Notes: a model not told the origin generated them from the letters alone. A stretch of DNA of 64,000 nucleotides from Flavitalea plasmicola (GCF_030546645.1 NZ_JAUOTO010000003.1:526956-590955); one strand, 5' to 3'; shown: positions 9,388 through 19,407, numbered from the stretch's first letter. Made by a program: numbers and translations.

Positions 9388-12300
9388 ATGAGAAAGCTCC
9401 TTGTGCTTTGCGCAGTGCCGCTATTGGTGGCGCTTAACGCTATTTCCCAAAATTTAATTACGGTGAAGGGGACGATCAAGGCTGAAAACGGCCAGCCCAT
9501 TGCCAATGTTTCCATCCGGGTTAAAGGGACCAACAAAGGGACTACCACCAACGAAAAGGGAGACTTTACGCTCACTACCGCTGCACAGTCGACCCTCGAG
9601 ATCTCTGCCATCAACTACTCGCCACAGGAAATCAAGCTGGCGGGCCGGACCTCGCTGGCATTGACGATGCAGGAAAGCAACAGCAGCCTGGGTGAGACCG
9701 TGATCATCGGTTATCAGCGTGTCACCCGCAAAAAGAGTACTGCCGCCATTTCCAGCATTTCCGGCAAAGAAATAGAGAACCTGCCTTCTTCCAGCTTTGA
9801 TCAGTTGATGCAGGGCCGTCTTTCCGGGGTCAACGTGCAGAATTTCAGCGGAGAGCCCGGCGCGCGGCCAACCGTCAGTGTTCGTGGTAATTCGTTGGTC
9901 AGCCGCGATTATGACCAGAATAATGTTGTAAATAATCCGCTCTACGTAGTAGATGGCGTCCCTCAGCCGAATGAGGAATACGTAGGTCCCGGCACGACGA
10001 CAGGTATGAACTACCTGGGCGGCGTTAATCCCAACGATATCGAATCCATCGACGTATTGAAAGATGCCTCTGCCGCCGCCATCTATGGCTCCCGGGCGGC
10101 CAATGGCGTTATCCTCATCACCACGAAAAAAGGCCGCGTGGGCGCACCCCGCGTTTTGATCTCGGGTTACACAGGTGTCACGGAAAGGCCCAAGCTGCGG
10201 GAAGTGACGTTAGGCACACTGGAGAGAAGGCAAAAAATGGAAGTGCTGATGCAGCAGCTGGATTACACACAGCGAACCCAGCTACCTTACTTGCTGACAG
10301 ACAGTCTGAATCCTGCTTTCAATGGTAATACCGACTGGCAAGGGCTCTTCTATAAGACCGGTCTCATCCGCAATGGCGATCTCAGTATGAGCGGCGGTAG
10401 CGACAACTCCAACTATCGTTTCAGTGCAGGGTATTATGATGAGGACGGAATCATCAAGGCAACTGGTTTCAAGCGTTATTCCATGCGGCTGAACCTGCTG
10501 ACCAAGACCCTGCATAATAAATTGGACATTAATCCCATTATTGCCTACTCCCGTACGGACAAGGCGCGGGGAAATGGCCAGGATCCCCGCTATACAAATA
10601 ACTATAATCCTTTTAGCCTTAGTGCCGGCAGCATGCCTTCGTCACTTTTTGGCCTGGACGCCAACAAGCAGCAGGCAATTCTCGGCGCATATAACAATAA
10701 CCTGGATAAGAACGTTGCCAATAATCTCAACTTCAATCTGAACCTGGGTTATACTTTCAATCCGCACCTGAGATTCCAATCGCTTACCGGGTACCTGTAT
10801 AACACTTCCCGCAGGGATTTCACGCGTTCCAACGCGATGGAAAGCCAGCAGGGTAATTACTCTTATACTTTTTCCGACAACCAGATCGATATCCAGATAT
10901 CCAATTATCTCACCTATACCAACAGCTTTGGCAAACACAATCTAAGTTTGCTGGGCGGCCAGGACATCCAGTATGATCAATACGAAAATACTACCGCCTC
11001 CGGCTCCAACGGCGCTTCCGACCAGATCCAGGTAGTGAACGGTTTTCGCCAGTCGACCATCAGGGCCAGTTCCGATTACCAGGCTTATGGCCTGCTGTCC
11101 TACTATGCACGTCTGGCCTATGACTATGACAGCAAATACCTGTTATCCTTTTCTGCCCGTAGGGATGGTTCCTCCCGGTTTGGCCAGAACAGCAAATGGG
11201 GCTTCTTTCCTTCCGCTTCTGTTGCCTGGATCCTGTCCGACGAGAAGATCATGAAGAACTCTTACTTCTCCTTGTTAAAGCTGCGCGCTAGCCTGGGGAC
11301 CTCCGGCAGCCTGCCCAAACAGAATTATCTCCAATATAATCTGTACAATGTCAATGCCGCAGCGTTTAATGGCAATAATTCCAGCACCTCTTCCGCCAGC
11401 TCCTATAACTCTATTGCGGCCATTACCCCCAATTTTCATGATGGTGTGGCTCAGAAAGGCCTGAGCTGGGAGAAATCCATGCAGTGGAATATCGGTACGG
11501 ATATGGAGATCGACCAGGGAAGGTTTGGCGCACAGATCGATTTCTACAACAAAGAAAGCTCTCTCCAGCTGTTTTCCGTGAATCTTCCCGTTACCACAGG
11601 GTATGACATTGCCCTTACGAATTCTATCGGCGTCAGGAATGCAGGCGTTGAACTATTGCTGAAGGCCTACCCTCTGCCTAAATCCAGTCCGGTGAAATGG
11701 TTTACCAGCTTCAATATCTCTTATAATAAGAACCGTATCATGAGCCTGCCTAATGGAGGCAGGGACCTGATCTTCCAGAATGGCGACCGGTTTGACAAAT
11801 CCCATATCCTTTCCGTCGGCAGACCGATCAACAGCTTCTACCTGTACCAGACCCTGGGTGTATTTGCTACGGACGCGGACGTGCCCATCGACAAGTTCAC
11901 CGGCGCAAGGTATCGCAACGGGAACGGCCCCTATAAAGCAGGCGATTTTTACCTGGCCGATCTGGATCACGACAATTTCATTGATATTTTCAACAGCAAC
12001 CTGAATCCCGACAAAATGCCCATCGGTGATCCCAATCCCAAGTTTACGGGCGGGTGGACCAACAATTTCACCTGGAAGAATTGGAACCTGGGTGTGTTCT
12101 TCGCCTTTACTTTCAAACGCGACGTGCTGAACCTGTATAAAGCCGATCAGTTCAATAACTCTACGGATGGCAATGCCAATGAGAATTTTGCGCAATACAG
12201 CATACCGAACCTGGATAAGATCAATATCTGGCGTAAACCGGGCGATAAGGCAGAATTTGCCAAATATGACCTGGGGACTTATCTATATTATTATACCTCT

Positions 12301-12558
12301 GCCCAGACTTTCTTTCTGACAAGCGGCGACTATTTCCGTCTGAAAAGTTTGAGCCTGACATATCAACTGCCGAATAATCTCCTGCATAAAATAGGCCTGG
12401 AACGTGTGAAGGTCTTTGGTGTGGCAGACAACCTGCTGAGATGGCAAAGCTCGAAGGACCTGCCTGATGCAGAAAACGTCAATGCTTATGGCGAGTACGA
12501 CGGCGCCGGATATCCTATCCCTAAGAAATTCACGCTGGGCCTGGAGGTACAATTTTGA
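9388..12558 (+). CDS. SusC/RagA-family TonB-linked outer membrane transporter
   Basis: This 1056-residue outer membrane barrel imports a nutrient through the outer membrane using TonB energy. Visible parts in order are a signal peptide (1-20), a carboxypeptidase-regulatory-like domain (about 25-90, 'VKGTIKAENGQPIANVSIRVKGT') and the TonB plug with the SusC-typical 'IDVLKDASAAAIYGSRAANG' stretch (about 213-232). A long beta-barrel follows, ending in an aromatic residue (LGLEVQF). Length is normal for the family. It heads an operon with the SusD partner 19 bases downstream. No glycoside hydrolase or protease follows, so the substrate cannot be guessed from enzymes. Confidence 0.96.
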   Translation: MRKLLVLCAVPLLVALNAISQNLITVKGTIKAENGQPIANVSIRVKGTNKGTTTNEKGDFTLTTAAQSTLEISAINYSPQEIKLAGRTSLALTMQESNSSLGETVIIGYQRVTRKKSTAAISSISGKEIENLPSSSFDQLMQGRLSGVNVQNFSGEPGARPTVSVRGNSLVSRDYDQNNVVNNPLYVVDGVPQPNEEYVGPGTTTGMNYLGGVNPNDIESIDVLKDASAAAIYGSRAANGVILITTKKGRVGAPRVLISGYTGVTERPKLREVTLGTLERRQKMEVLMQQLDYTQRTQLPYLLTDSLNPAFNGNTDWQGLFYKTGLIRNGDLSMSGGSDNSNYRFSAGYYDEDGIIKATGFKRYSMRLNLLTKTLHNKLDINPIIAYSRTDKARGNGQDPRYTNNYNPFSLSAGSMPSSLFGLDANKQQAILGAYNNNLDKNVANNLNFNLNLGYTFNPHLRFQSLTGYLYNTSRRDFTRSNAMESQQGNYSYTFSDNQIDIQISNYLTYTNSFGKHNLSLLGGQDIQYDQYENTTASGSNGASDQIQVVNGFRQSTIRASSDYQAYGLLSYYARLAYDYDSKYLLSFSARRDGSSRFGQNSKWGFFPSASVAWILSDEKIMKNSYFSLLKLRASLGTSGSLPKQNYLQYNLYNVNAAAFNGNNSSTSSASSYNSIAAITPNFHDGVAQKGLSWEKSMQWNIGTDMEIDQGRFGAQIDFYNKESSLQLFSVNLPVTTGYDIALTNSIGVRNAGVELLLKAYPLPKSSPVKWFTSFNISYNKNRIMSLPNGGRDLIFQNGDRFDKSHILSVGRPINSFYLYQTLGVFATDADVPIDKFTGARYRNGNGPYKAGDFYLADLDHDNFIDIFNSNLNPDKMPIGDPNPKFTGGWTNNFTWKNWNLGVFFAFTFKRDVLNLYKADQFNNSTDGNANENFAQYSIPNLDKINIWRKPGDKAEFAKYDLGTYLYYYTSAQTFFLTSGDYFRLKSLSLTYQLPNNLLHKIGLERVKVFGVADNLLRWQSSKDLPDAENVNAYGEYDGAGYPIPKKFTLGLEVQF

Positions 12559-12577
12559 TCCCTAACAATTTTTAGCT

Positions 12578-14179
12578 ATGACAAAGTATATAAGAAAAAA
12601 TATCATATATCTGGCGGTTCTGATGATCGTCATCTCGCCCTCGTGCAGAAAGATCCTGGAGCAGCAGCCGAAGAATTCAACCTATCTCGATCAGTATTGG
12701 AAATCTGCTAATGACTGCGAGTATGCCATTGCGGGCAATTACGCCCTTTTGCGGGACGCATTCACCGATTATAATTTCAGGTATTACATGTACGGGGATG
12801 CGGTCGCCAACACCTATTTCACCATCGATTATAATGGAGACGGACTGGAAGGCATTCAGAGCGGCAATTTCACTTTCCAATACAATGTTGCGAGCCTGGG
12901 TGACTGGACAAAGTTTTATAAGACGATCGCAATGAGCAATACGGTCATCAAGCAGGTGCCAAAGATCACTGACGCCCAGTTGTCAGGTTCGGGTCTCGTC
13001 ACCGACCCTGCTACTTACCGGAACAAGATCATAGGCGAAGCGCTTTTTATCCGGGCGCTCACTTATTTTGAGATGGTAAAAGTATGGGGGGATGTTCCCC
13101 TGGTGACCGAAGCATATGACGACCCCATCACGGCGCCCCAATTACCGAGAAGCCCCAAGGCGGATGTCATGGCGCAGATCGAGAAGGATTGCCTTGCCGC
13201 AGCTGGCATGCTGTCATGGGGATATACAGATAAGTCGAATATCGCCGTCCGGGCCAACAAAGGTGCTGCCATGGCGCTCTTGACCCATCTGTACCTCTGG
13301 CGCGCCACAACGACGGATCTGAATTCATCCAATCCTATTATGGCCGATGTGGACAAAGCCAGTGCAGCCATCGACAGCATTACCACCATGGGCGGATACA
13401 CGCTGGTAGATACGGGCAGCTATGGCAAACAATTCATTGGTCGCAGCACGGAAAGTATTTTCGAGATCTATATGAGTGAAGATTCCAAAGAGGGCTCTAA
13501 TGCTCATATCGGTTTTCAATTCCTCATCGACAAATATGTCAATGGCTTTGGAACAACCCATCGATATTGGGTGCCATCGGGCTACCTGGACAATCATTAT
13601 CATTACCTGGGTGATGACAGCCTGGATGCCAACGGAGATCCATATCCGGATAAGTATAACCCTATCCTGATCTATGATACGCTGGATGTACGCTACCGGA
13701 ATAATTTTGCGCTCACTTCAACGGATAAGCCCACTTGCCTGAAATATGCGAATGTTGTTTATCGCAATCCGGGTACAAAGACAGATCCTTATCTCAGCAA
13801 TAACATGATCATTTTCCGGCTCAGTGACATGTTGCTGCTCAAAGCCGAGATTGCCCTGTATAAAAATGATCTTCCCAAAGCCGTTGGTATTATCAATAGC
13901 TGGAAAATACGAAACGGCAGCATCGCGCATTTCTGGGTAGATGACACATGGTCCAAGGACGACCTGATGTCTGAGTATATTAAGGAAAGAGGCAAAGAGC
14001 TTTACCTGGAAGGCCATATCTATTGGGACCTGATCAGGACCCGGCAGTATGGAAACTTTATACCCTGGCTAAGCGACTCCCGCTGGCAGGCAGGTGGCAT
14101 CTACTGGCCTGTATATCCCCTGTTGTTCAGGGACAATAGGTTTCTTGTTCAAACGCCTTATTGGAGAGGAAAGGTTTAA
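12578..14179 (+). CDS. SusD/RagB-family nutrient-binding outer membrane lipoprotein
   Basis: This 533-residue lipoprotein is the surface lid that pairs with SusC. The signal peptide ends at a lipobox, SPSC, with Cys23. The body shows family features: 'LDQYWKSANDCEYAIAGNYALLRD' near the N-terminus, the TPR-like 'GEALFIRALTYFEMVKVWGDVPLV' block and the C-terminal 'YIKERGKELYLEGHIYWDLIRT' block. These match the SusD_RagB and SusD-like domains. It is second in the operon, 23 bases before the fasciclin-domain gene. Confidence 0.96.
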   Translation: MTKYIRKNIIYLAVLMIVISPSCRKILEQQPKNSTYLDQYWKSANDCEYAIAGNYALLRDAFTDYNFRYYMYGDAVANTYFTIDYNGDGLEGIQSGNFTFQYNVASLGDWTKFYKTIAMSNTVIKQVPKITDAQLSGSGLVTDPATYRNKIIGEALFIRALTYFEMVKVWGDVPLVTEAYDDPITAPQLPRSPKADVMAQIEKDCLAAAGMLSWGYTDKSNIAVRANKGAAMALLTHLYLWRATTTDLNSSNPIMADVDKASAAIDSITTMGGYTLVDTGSYGKQFIGRSTESIFEIYMSEDSKEGSNAHIGFQFLIDKYVNGFGTTHRYWVPSGYLDNHYHYLGDDSLDANGDPYPDKYNPILIYDTLDVRYRNNFALTSTDKPTCLKYANVVYRNPGTKTDPYLSNNMIIFRLSDMLLLKAEIALYKNDLPKAVGIINSWKIRNGSIAHFWVDDTWSKDDLMSEYIKERGKELYLEGHIYWDLIRTRQYGNFIPWLSDSRWQAGGIYWPVYPLLFRDNRFLVQTPYWRGKV

Positions 14180-14202
14180 TCATTTACCCAAAAGCATTTA
14201 TT

Positions 14203-14877
14203 ATGAGAAATATAAAAATATCGATCCTTATCGTCCTGGTGGCCCTTACTTCCTGCAAAAAGAGCTATATAGATGACGGAGGTAAATCGAATCCCAATGT
14301 AAATATGTCCACCTACGACTTCCTGAAGTCGGATACACTCTTTGCAGACCTGGTTCATCTCATCGACAGGGCCGGACTGAAGGCGACCGTTAACGGTAAT
14401 ATCACTTTTTTTGCTACCACGAATTATGGCGTGCAGAATTATTTAAAAGCTATGAAACAGCGACGGGCTGTTGAGCTGGGGGATGAGAATATCACTTATA
14501 CCCTCGACAGCATCCCACTGGTAAATCTTGATTCGCTGAAGACTTATATGTTCGATGGAAAGATCAACCGGGACCAGATCACTGTGCAGGGGAAATTGTA
14601 TAATTCCCTGTTTGGACCTATTCCGAATGTTCAATACCTCATTAAAATGACGCGCACGCTGGATTATAATGCCTATCTGGATCATGTCGATTATGTCACG
14701 TATTATAAAGTTTATGGCAGCAGGGATGACCTGGAACCGGATCCATCGACGATCCCTCCTGCACTCATTGACGTCGGTGCTTTCTGCCAGACCTCCGGCA
14801 TTGTCACAACGACCGGGATCGTGCATGTCCTCAATGGCTACCATCGCCTGTTGTTCAACAATGATGTATTACAATAA
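14203..14877 (+). CDS. Fasciclin-domain lipoprotein
   Basis: This 224-residue lipoprotein has a signal peptide ending VALTSC, with Cys18 as the lipid-attached residue. The mature part resembles a single fasciclin (FAS1) domain: 'YDFLKSDTLFADLVHLIDRAGLKATVN', then 'GNITFFATTNYGVQNYL', and a C-terminal 'TGIVHVLNGYHRLLF' that matches the end of the FAS1 fold. FAS1 domains are adhesion or ligand-binding modules. I chose the ATG at 14203 because it gives a proper lipoprotein signal; an upstream TTG would bury it. Operon position suggests an accessory surface protein of the SusCD complex. Confidence 0.88.
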   Translation: MRNIKISILIVLVALTSCKKSYIDDGGKSNPNVNMSTYDFLKSDTLFADLVHLIDRAGLKATVNGNITFFATTNYGVQNYLKAMKQRRAVELGDENITYTLDSIPLVNLDSLKTYMFDGKINRDQITVQGKLYNSLFGPIPNVQYLIKMTRTLDYNAYLDHVDYVTYYKVYGSRDDLEPDPSTIPPALIDVGAFCQTSGIVTTTGIVHVLNGYHRLLFNNDVLQ

Positions 14878-14899
14878 TCACCCAGTATAAAGATTTACC

Positions 14900-15883
14900 A
14901 TGAATAAAATAATTTTAGTACTGCTGGCAGCCTCCTCCTGCTGTTTTGCAGCCTGTAAAAAGATCACAGATGGGTTTCTGAGCGATACACTACGATATAA
15001 AAGTCCCGACCTGTTCTGCCAGCGTGGGCTGCCGTTGATTCAGTCTGATGCTATCAACCTCGATGGGTCTACTCCTCCCATTACTTTTAAGATGGTCAAT
15101 CTTCGCGACAGCTCGGGCAAGGCGCTTGCCCCGCAGTGGAATACCAAATATGATATTGTGGCTTTCAAGGCGGGCATGACCTTTAATGTGGATACGGATA
15201 CTACCATCGAGCTCCTGAATAAGAAGAGGGAAACGTTGAATGTTACTCCCATGGATTTTAACACGGTCAGCGGACAGCTGACCTTCAATAAAGGATCGCT
15301 CAATCTGCCCCTGGGCATCTATGTCTTCGATATTCAGGCTACGAACGTACACGGTACCAAGTACTACCCCTCCCTGGGCCGTATCAATGTCGTGGATCCT
15401 ACGACGGACGATATGTTCCAGCTGGAAGACAATACCAACAATGCCTTCAGCGATGCCACGGGAGCCGTAACGCCGATGAAAGGCCTAAAGGTTATCTTCA
15501 CGAAAGTGTCCGGAGAAGGAGCCAGGATCATTCTAAAGATAACGGATAAGAACGGTAATCCCTTTAATCCCAGTGCCGGCGAGATCATCAAACGCGGCGA
15601 CCGGCCTACTTTTGAAAATTATACAAAATTCCATCCTATCACCTACAACGACACCAGTATGGTGTGCGATTTCGAAGTGCCGCCATTCCCATTGGCAAGA
15701 TATGTGACGCCGACCACAGACTGGGGCCATCTGATCTACTATCGTATCCCCAGCAAATATGTAGTCATCGATGGATTAGGTGCGCATCTATACTCATCCA
15801 ATGTCCGTATCGCATTTGACGTAAAGCTCGAAGGAACTTACATCGTTGAATTCAGGATGTCGGATGCCACACGTACGCCGTAG
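14900..15883 (+). CDS. DUF5007-type SusCD-associated lipoprotein
   Basis: This 327-residue lipoprotein has the lipobox FAAC, with Cys19. The mature sequence begins KKITDGFLSDTLRYKSP and continues with beta-rich stretches ('LDGSTPPITFKMVNLRDSSGKAL', 'LTFNKGSLNLPLGIYVFDIQATN'). From memory this is the DUF5007 family, which recurs beside SusC/SusD and fasciclin genes in Bacteroidota; its function is unknown. It is the last gene of the operon, 22 bases after the fasciclin gene, and is followed by a strong terminator. Confidence 0.8.
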   Translation: MNKIILVLLAASSCCFAACKKITDGFLSDTLRYKSPDLFCQRGLPLIQSDAINLDGSTPPITFKMVNLRDSSGKALAPQWNTKYDIVAFKAGMTFNVDTDTTIELLNKKRETLNVTPMDFNTVSGQLTFNKGSLNLPLGIYVFDIQATNVHGTKYYPSLGRINVVDPTTDDMFQLEDNTNNAFSDATGAVTPMKGLKVIFTKVSGEGARIILKITDKNGNPFNPSAGEIIKRGDRPTFENYTKFHPITYNDTSMVCDFEVPPFPLARYVTPTTDWGHLIYYRIPSKYVVIDGLGAHLYSSNVRIAFDVKLEGTYIVEFRMSDATRTP

Positions 15884-15906
15884 TTAATGCTCTGATGATA
15901 AATGGT

Positions 15907-15937
15907 AAGGGTGTACTGATCCGGTACACCCTTTTTT
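15907..15937 (+). terminator. Intrinsic terminator of the SusCD operon
   Basis: A perfect 10-bp stem, AAGGGTGTAC with GTACACCCTT (15907-15916 and 15924-15933), has a seven-base loop and then a run of T. It closes the 9388-15883 operon. Confidence 0.92.
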
Positions 15938-16027
15938 ATTAGTGGCTACGGGACCGGGAATATTGCGCCCTGTTTCCCGGATATTTCCTACATTCATCGA
16001 ATAAATATTTTTAATCCTTTACATCGC

Positions 16028-17185
16028 ATGACCCATTCGTCAGAAGCCCCCGTTCTCCCGTCCTCTTCCAGGAGCTTGTCCCTGGACATTTTCAGAGGCA
16101 TGACCATATGTTTTATGATCATTGTGAACACCCCCGGCAGCGAGATCTTCACCTATTCGCCCCTGCGCCATGCCCACTGGAATGGCTGTACCCCGACTGA
16201 CCTGGTATTTCCTTCCTTCCTCTTCGCCGTAGGCAATGCCATGAGCTTTGCCCGCAAGAAATTCGCAACGATGAGCAACGCCGCCGTGCTGGGAAAGATC
16301 TTCAAAAGGACCCTGCTGATCTTTTTGCTGGGCTATCTGCTGTACTGGTTCCCGTTCTTCCACCAGGCCAATGATGGCAGCTGGAGCCTGTCGCCCATCT
16401 CCCATACCCGTATCCTCGGCGTATTGGAAAGGATCGCGCTGTGCTATTGCTTCGCCTCCCTGCTGATTCAATACTGTTCCACCCGGACCATATTCGTCGT
16501 CTCCGCCCTTTTGCTCATCGGCTATTGGGTGGTATTGCTCCTCGCGGGCGCACCAGGGGCGGACCCCTTCGGTATGACCACCAATGCGGGCTATTTCCTT
16601 GACAAATGGGTGCTGGGAGAAAACCATATGTACCACGGTGAAGGCATCGCCTTCGAACCGGAAGGCATTCTAGGCACCTTCCCGGCCATCGTCAACGTCA
16701 TCGCCGGCTATTTCACCGGCGTCTTCGTCCAGCAGAAGGGCAAGACCTATGAAGGGCTGGCAAAAATGCTGCTGCTCGGGAGCATGCTCATGGCCGTCGC
16801 GGTAGGGTGGGATCTCCTGTTCCCCATCAACAAAAAACTATGGACGAGCTCCTATGTACTCTACACCGTGGGCATCGACATGATCTTCCTCGCTTTTCTT
16901 ATTTATATCATTGAATTCCGGCAGAAGGTTTCCTGGACGCCTTTTTTTAATGTATTCGGGAAGAATCCGATATTCATTTATATGCTCTCGGAGCTCTTGG
17001 TGATAGTCCTGTTCACTGTCCGTCATGGCCATGATCAAAGCCTTTTCGAATGGATCAACAAAGATTTTTACCAGGCCCTGTTCCCCGGCGCCTTCGGATC
17101 CCTGCTCTTCGCCCTCACCTATATGCTCGTTTGCTGGTCGGTGGGTAAATGGCTGGATGTTAAGAAAATTTACATAAGGGTTTGA
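16028..17185 (+). CDS. HGSNAT/NagX-like membrane acyltransferase
   Basis: This 385-residue protein has about ten transmembrane segments. The opening 'SRSLSLDIFRGMTICFMIIVN' and the following 'HAHWNGCTPTDLVFPSFLFAVG' are hallmarks of the heparan-alpha-glucosaminide N-acetyltransferase (HGSNAT, DUF5009/DUF1624) family. The His and Asp residues in the second motif are conserved. Human HGSNAT moves acetyl from acetyl-CoA across a membrane onto a terminal glucosamine; bacterial members are often linked to amino-sugar use. The true substrate is unknown. A HAD phosphatase follows 42 bases downstream and may be co-transcribed. Confidence 0.87.
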   Translation: MTHSSEAPVLPSSSRSLSLDIFRGMTICFMIIVNTPGSEIFTYSPLRHAHWNGCTPTDLVFPSFLFAVGNAMSFARKKFATMSNAAVLGKIFKRTLLIFLLGYLLYWFPFFHQANDGSWSLSPISHTRILGVLERIALCYCFASLLIQYCSTRTIFVVSALLLIGYWVVLLLAGAPGADPFGMTTNAGYFLDKWVLGENHMYHGEGIAFEPEGILGTFPAIVNVIAGYFTGVFVQQKGKTYEGLAKMLLLGSMLMAVAVGWDLLFPINKKLWTSSYVLYTVGIDMIFLAFLIYIIEFRQKVSWTPFFNVFGKNPIFIYMLSELLVIVLFTVRHGHDQSLFEWINKDFYQALFPGAFGSLLFALTYMLVCWSVGKWLDVKKIYIRV

Positions 17186-17227
17186 TGAATGTCTTAAATT
17201 GCGCATCCATCAACCCAATTGTAGCAC

Positions 17228-18034
17228 ATGTATAAGGCAGTATTCCTGGATATGGATGGCACCCTATTGAGATCAGACCATTCGGTCAGCGAGCCCACGA
17301 AAGATATGATCCGGCATCTCACCCGAGAGGGCATTCCCGTCATACTGGTTTCCGCAAGGCCGTTGAACGCCATCCTGCCTACCTTCCGGGCCATCGGCAT
17401 TCCCGATCATTATCCCCTGGTAAGCCTGAACGGAAGCTATATCGTGGAAGGGGAAAAGCCCGTTTTTGATGCAAGGATCGACCTGGAGATGGCCGAAGCC
17501 GTATCTGGCAAAGTGAGGCCCTTCGGGGCAACCATTGCTTACTATCTTCAAAGGGAATGGTTCGCCGAAGTGAAAGACGCCTGGACTGACCATGAACAAA
17601 GGATCATGGACGTACAGCTGGTGGTAGCCCCGCTGGCAGACCTGGTCAGAGACTGGTCCCATCGCGGCATTGCGCCCAATAAGATGATGGTGATGAGCGA
17701 GGCTGCCAATATCGACCAGATACAGCAGCATTTGAGATCGGTGTACAATGGCCGGTTGAACATCTATCCTTCCAAGCCAACTTATCTCGAAGTCATGGAT
17801 CCCCGTGGCTCCAAATCCAATGCCGTACAATGGCTGATCCAACGGATGAACATCGATCGTTCCGAGGTCATTGCCATGGGCGATAATTATAATGACAGGG
17901 AAATGATAGCATTCGCCGGCATGGGCGTAGCTATGGGCAATGCGCCCGATGAGATAAAGGCTGCCGCCGACTTTGTAACGGACACCAACAATAACGACGG
18001 GGTCCGCAAAGCATTGGAGAAATTCTTCGGCTAG
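17228..18034 (+). CDS. Cof-type HAD-IIB family phosphatase
   Basis: This 268-residue cytoplasmic hydrolase has motif I DMDGTLL (Asp9 nucleophile, Asp11 acid), motif II VSARP with its Ser, the motif III Lys in 'GSKSNAVQWL', and motif IV GDNYNDREM. The large C2 cap between motifs II and III defines subclass IIB (Cof). Members remove phosphate from sugar phosphates, nucleotides or coenzyme intermediates; the substrate cannot be read from sequence. It follows the acyltransferase gene by 42 bases. Confidence 0.93.
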   Translation: MYKAVFLDMDGTLLRSDHSVSEPTKDMIRHLTREGIPVILVSARPLNAILPTFRAIGIPDHYPLVSLNGSYIVEGEKPVFDARIDLEMAEAVSGKVRPFGATIAYYLQREWFAEVKDAWTDHEQRIMDVQLVVAPLADLVRDWSHRGIAPNKMMVMSEAANIDQIQQHLRSVYNGRLNIYPSKPTYLEVMDPRGSKSNAVQWLIQRMNIDRSEVIAMGDNYNDREMIAFAGMGVAMGNAPDEIKAAADFVTDTNNNDGVRKALEKFFG

Positions 18035-18069
18035 CAGACCGGAGGTTCGTTGTCCGGACACATAAATGC

Positions 18070-18699
18070 CTAAATGATCTCGTAAAGCCGGGCCAGATTG
18101 ATCAGCTCCACCGTATTGGAGATCTTCAGCTTATCCAATATACGGGTCTTGTGGGTGCCTACGGTCGATTTATGCAGGCTCAGCGTATTGGCGATCTCCG
18201 AAACGGAGCTACCCTTCAGCATTTGAAGCACTACCTCAAATTCCCGGTCGGAAAGATCTTCGAATGGATTATCCTTTAATTTCTTGGTCAGCTCGCCAGA
18301 CAGGATCTCTGCCAGATTATCGCTGATATAACGCTTTCCACCCAGCACTTTTTGAATAGCATACTTGATCTCAGATTCCTTCGAATATTTGTTAAGGTAG
18401 CCGTGTGCGCCAATCTTCAAAAACCTTTTAGCAAAAAAAACTTCCTGGTTCATGGTGAAGATGATGATCTTTAAGGAAGGATATTCTTTCAAAAGGTAAG
18501 TAGTGAGACTAAAAGACTCTGTATGCGGCATATTGATATCCAGTATCAGCAGATCAAAGCTGGCGGATCGCATTTTTTTGATCACAGTCTCTCCGTCTTC
18601 GGCTTCATCGATGGTCACATCCCGGATACTACTGTTGATCAGTAGCTTTAGTCCTGCCCGGACAATGGAATGGTCATCTGCGATTAAAATGGTGTGCAT
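18070..18699 (-). CDS. NarL/LuxR-type response regulator
   Basis: This 209-residue regulator has an N-terminal receiver domain with the acidic pair Asp8/Asp9, phospho-acceptor Asp54 (LILDINMP), Thr82 and Lys104. A LuxR-type helix-turn-helix is at the C-terminus ('LSDREFEVVLQMLKGSSVSEIANTLSLHKSTVGTHKTRILDKL'). No kinase gene is adjacent, so it is an orphan here. A TATATTTG -7 box lies 29 bases before its ATG. Confidence 0.94.
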   Translation of the reverse strand: MHTILIADDHSIVRAGLKLLINSSIRDVTIDEAEDGETVIKKMRSASFDLLILDINMPHTESFSLTTYLLKEYPSLKIIIFTMNQEVFFAKRFLKIGAHGYLNKYSKESEIKYAIQKVLGGKRYISDNLAEILSGELTKKLKDNPFEDLSDREFEVVLQMLKGSSVSEIANTLSLHKSTVGTHKTRILDKLKISNTVELINLARLYEII

Positions 18700-18728
18700 G
18701 AGTCTCGGTTTGTATAGGGTTCTTGCAC

Positions 18729-18736
18729 CAAATATA
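18729..18736 (-). promoter_or_regulatory. -7 box TATATTTG for the response regulator
   Basis: An exact match to the Bacteroidota -7 consensus TAnnTTTG on the minus strand, 29 bases from the ATG at 18699. No clear -33 TTG is visible. Confidence 0.5.
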
Positions 18737-18777
18737 AACGATATAAATTATATTAGATGTCCCGGGAAGGCTGAGTT

Positions 18778-19407
18778 TTATTTTTTTTGTGGCCGGGCAG
18801 CGATGCCGTTCTTATATCTCCGGACGGCCACCAGGAGCTTCTTATATTTAGGAATGATCATATGAAGGAAAAGGATATAGAAACTAACTGACAGAAATAT
18901 AATGATCAGCCACTTATATATGCCACTGTTGTTCATAGATAACAATGCGCCCGGCTTATACCAGAAAAGGATCTTTTCCAGGATTGCCAGGGCATAAAAT
19001 CCGCAAAGGATACTTACTACGCCAAAAGAAAGTATATACTTATCCAGAATGGTCTCCACCTTTTGCAGGAAGGGCATCAGTCGCAGCGCCAGTAGGGCAG
19101 GGTAGTCCGCAAATAGCAGCAGCCTCGTATGGAAATAAACAAAATACCCCAGTGTAAAGAAGATAACTACCTGTCGATCCAGGTCGCCACCCCCCGTTGT
19201 ATACTGCTCCCGCAGCTGGTACAGATTATATAACAGCAGTAACCCTCCGGCAATGATCCGGAAAAGGATCTTTTTCTTCAGGTAAAATGCATCTGAAAGT
19301 GGATTCCTGACCACTATTTTTTCCAGGTCGGACGAGAGCACCGGGCGCTCCTCCATGGAGATCTCGGGGAAATTGTCCCAGTATTGCTGCAGGTTTTTTA
19401 GCTCCAT
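18778..19407 (-). CDS. Membrane protein paired with a sigma-factor-like gene
   Basis: This 209-residue protein has a cytoplasmic N-terminal segment (MELKNLQQYWDNFP) and four hydrophobic segments (about 48-65, 80-98, 120-145 and 160-185). I do not recognise a named family. Its start overlaps the end of the preceding sigma-like gene by 10 bases, so the two are translationally coupled. Small membrane proteins with a similar charged start commonly follow ECF sigma genes in Bacteroidota, so a role in holding or modulating the partner is plausible but inferred only from context. Confidence 0.7.
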   Translation of the reverse strand: MELKNLQQYWDNFPEISMEERPVLSSDLEKIVVRNPLSDAFYLKKKILFRIIAGGLLLLYNLYQLREQYTTGGGDLDRQVVIFFTLGYFVYFHTRLLLFADYPALLALRLMPFLQKVETILDKYILSFGVVSILCGFYALAILEKILFWYKPGALLSMNNSGIYKWLIIIFLSVSFYILFLHMIIPKYKKLLVAVRRYKNGIAARPQKK

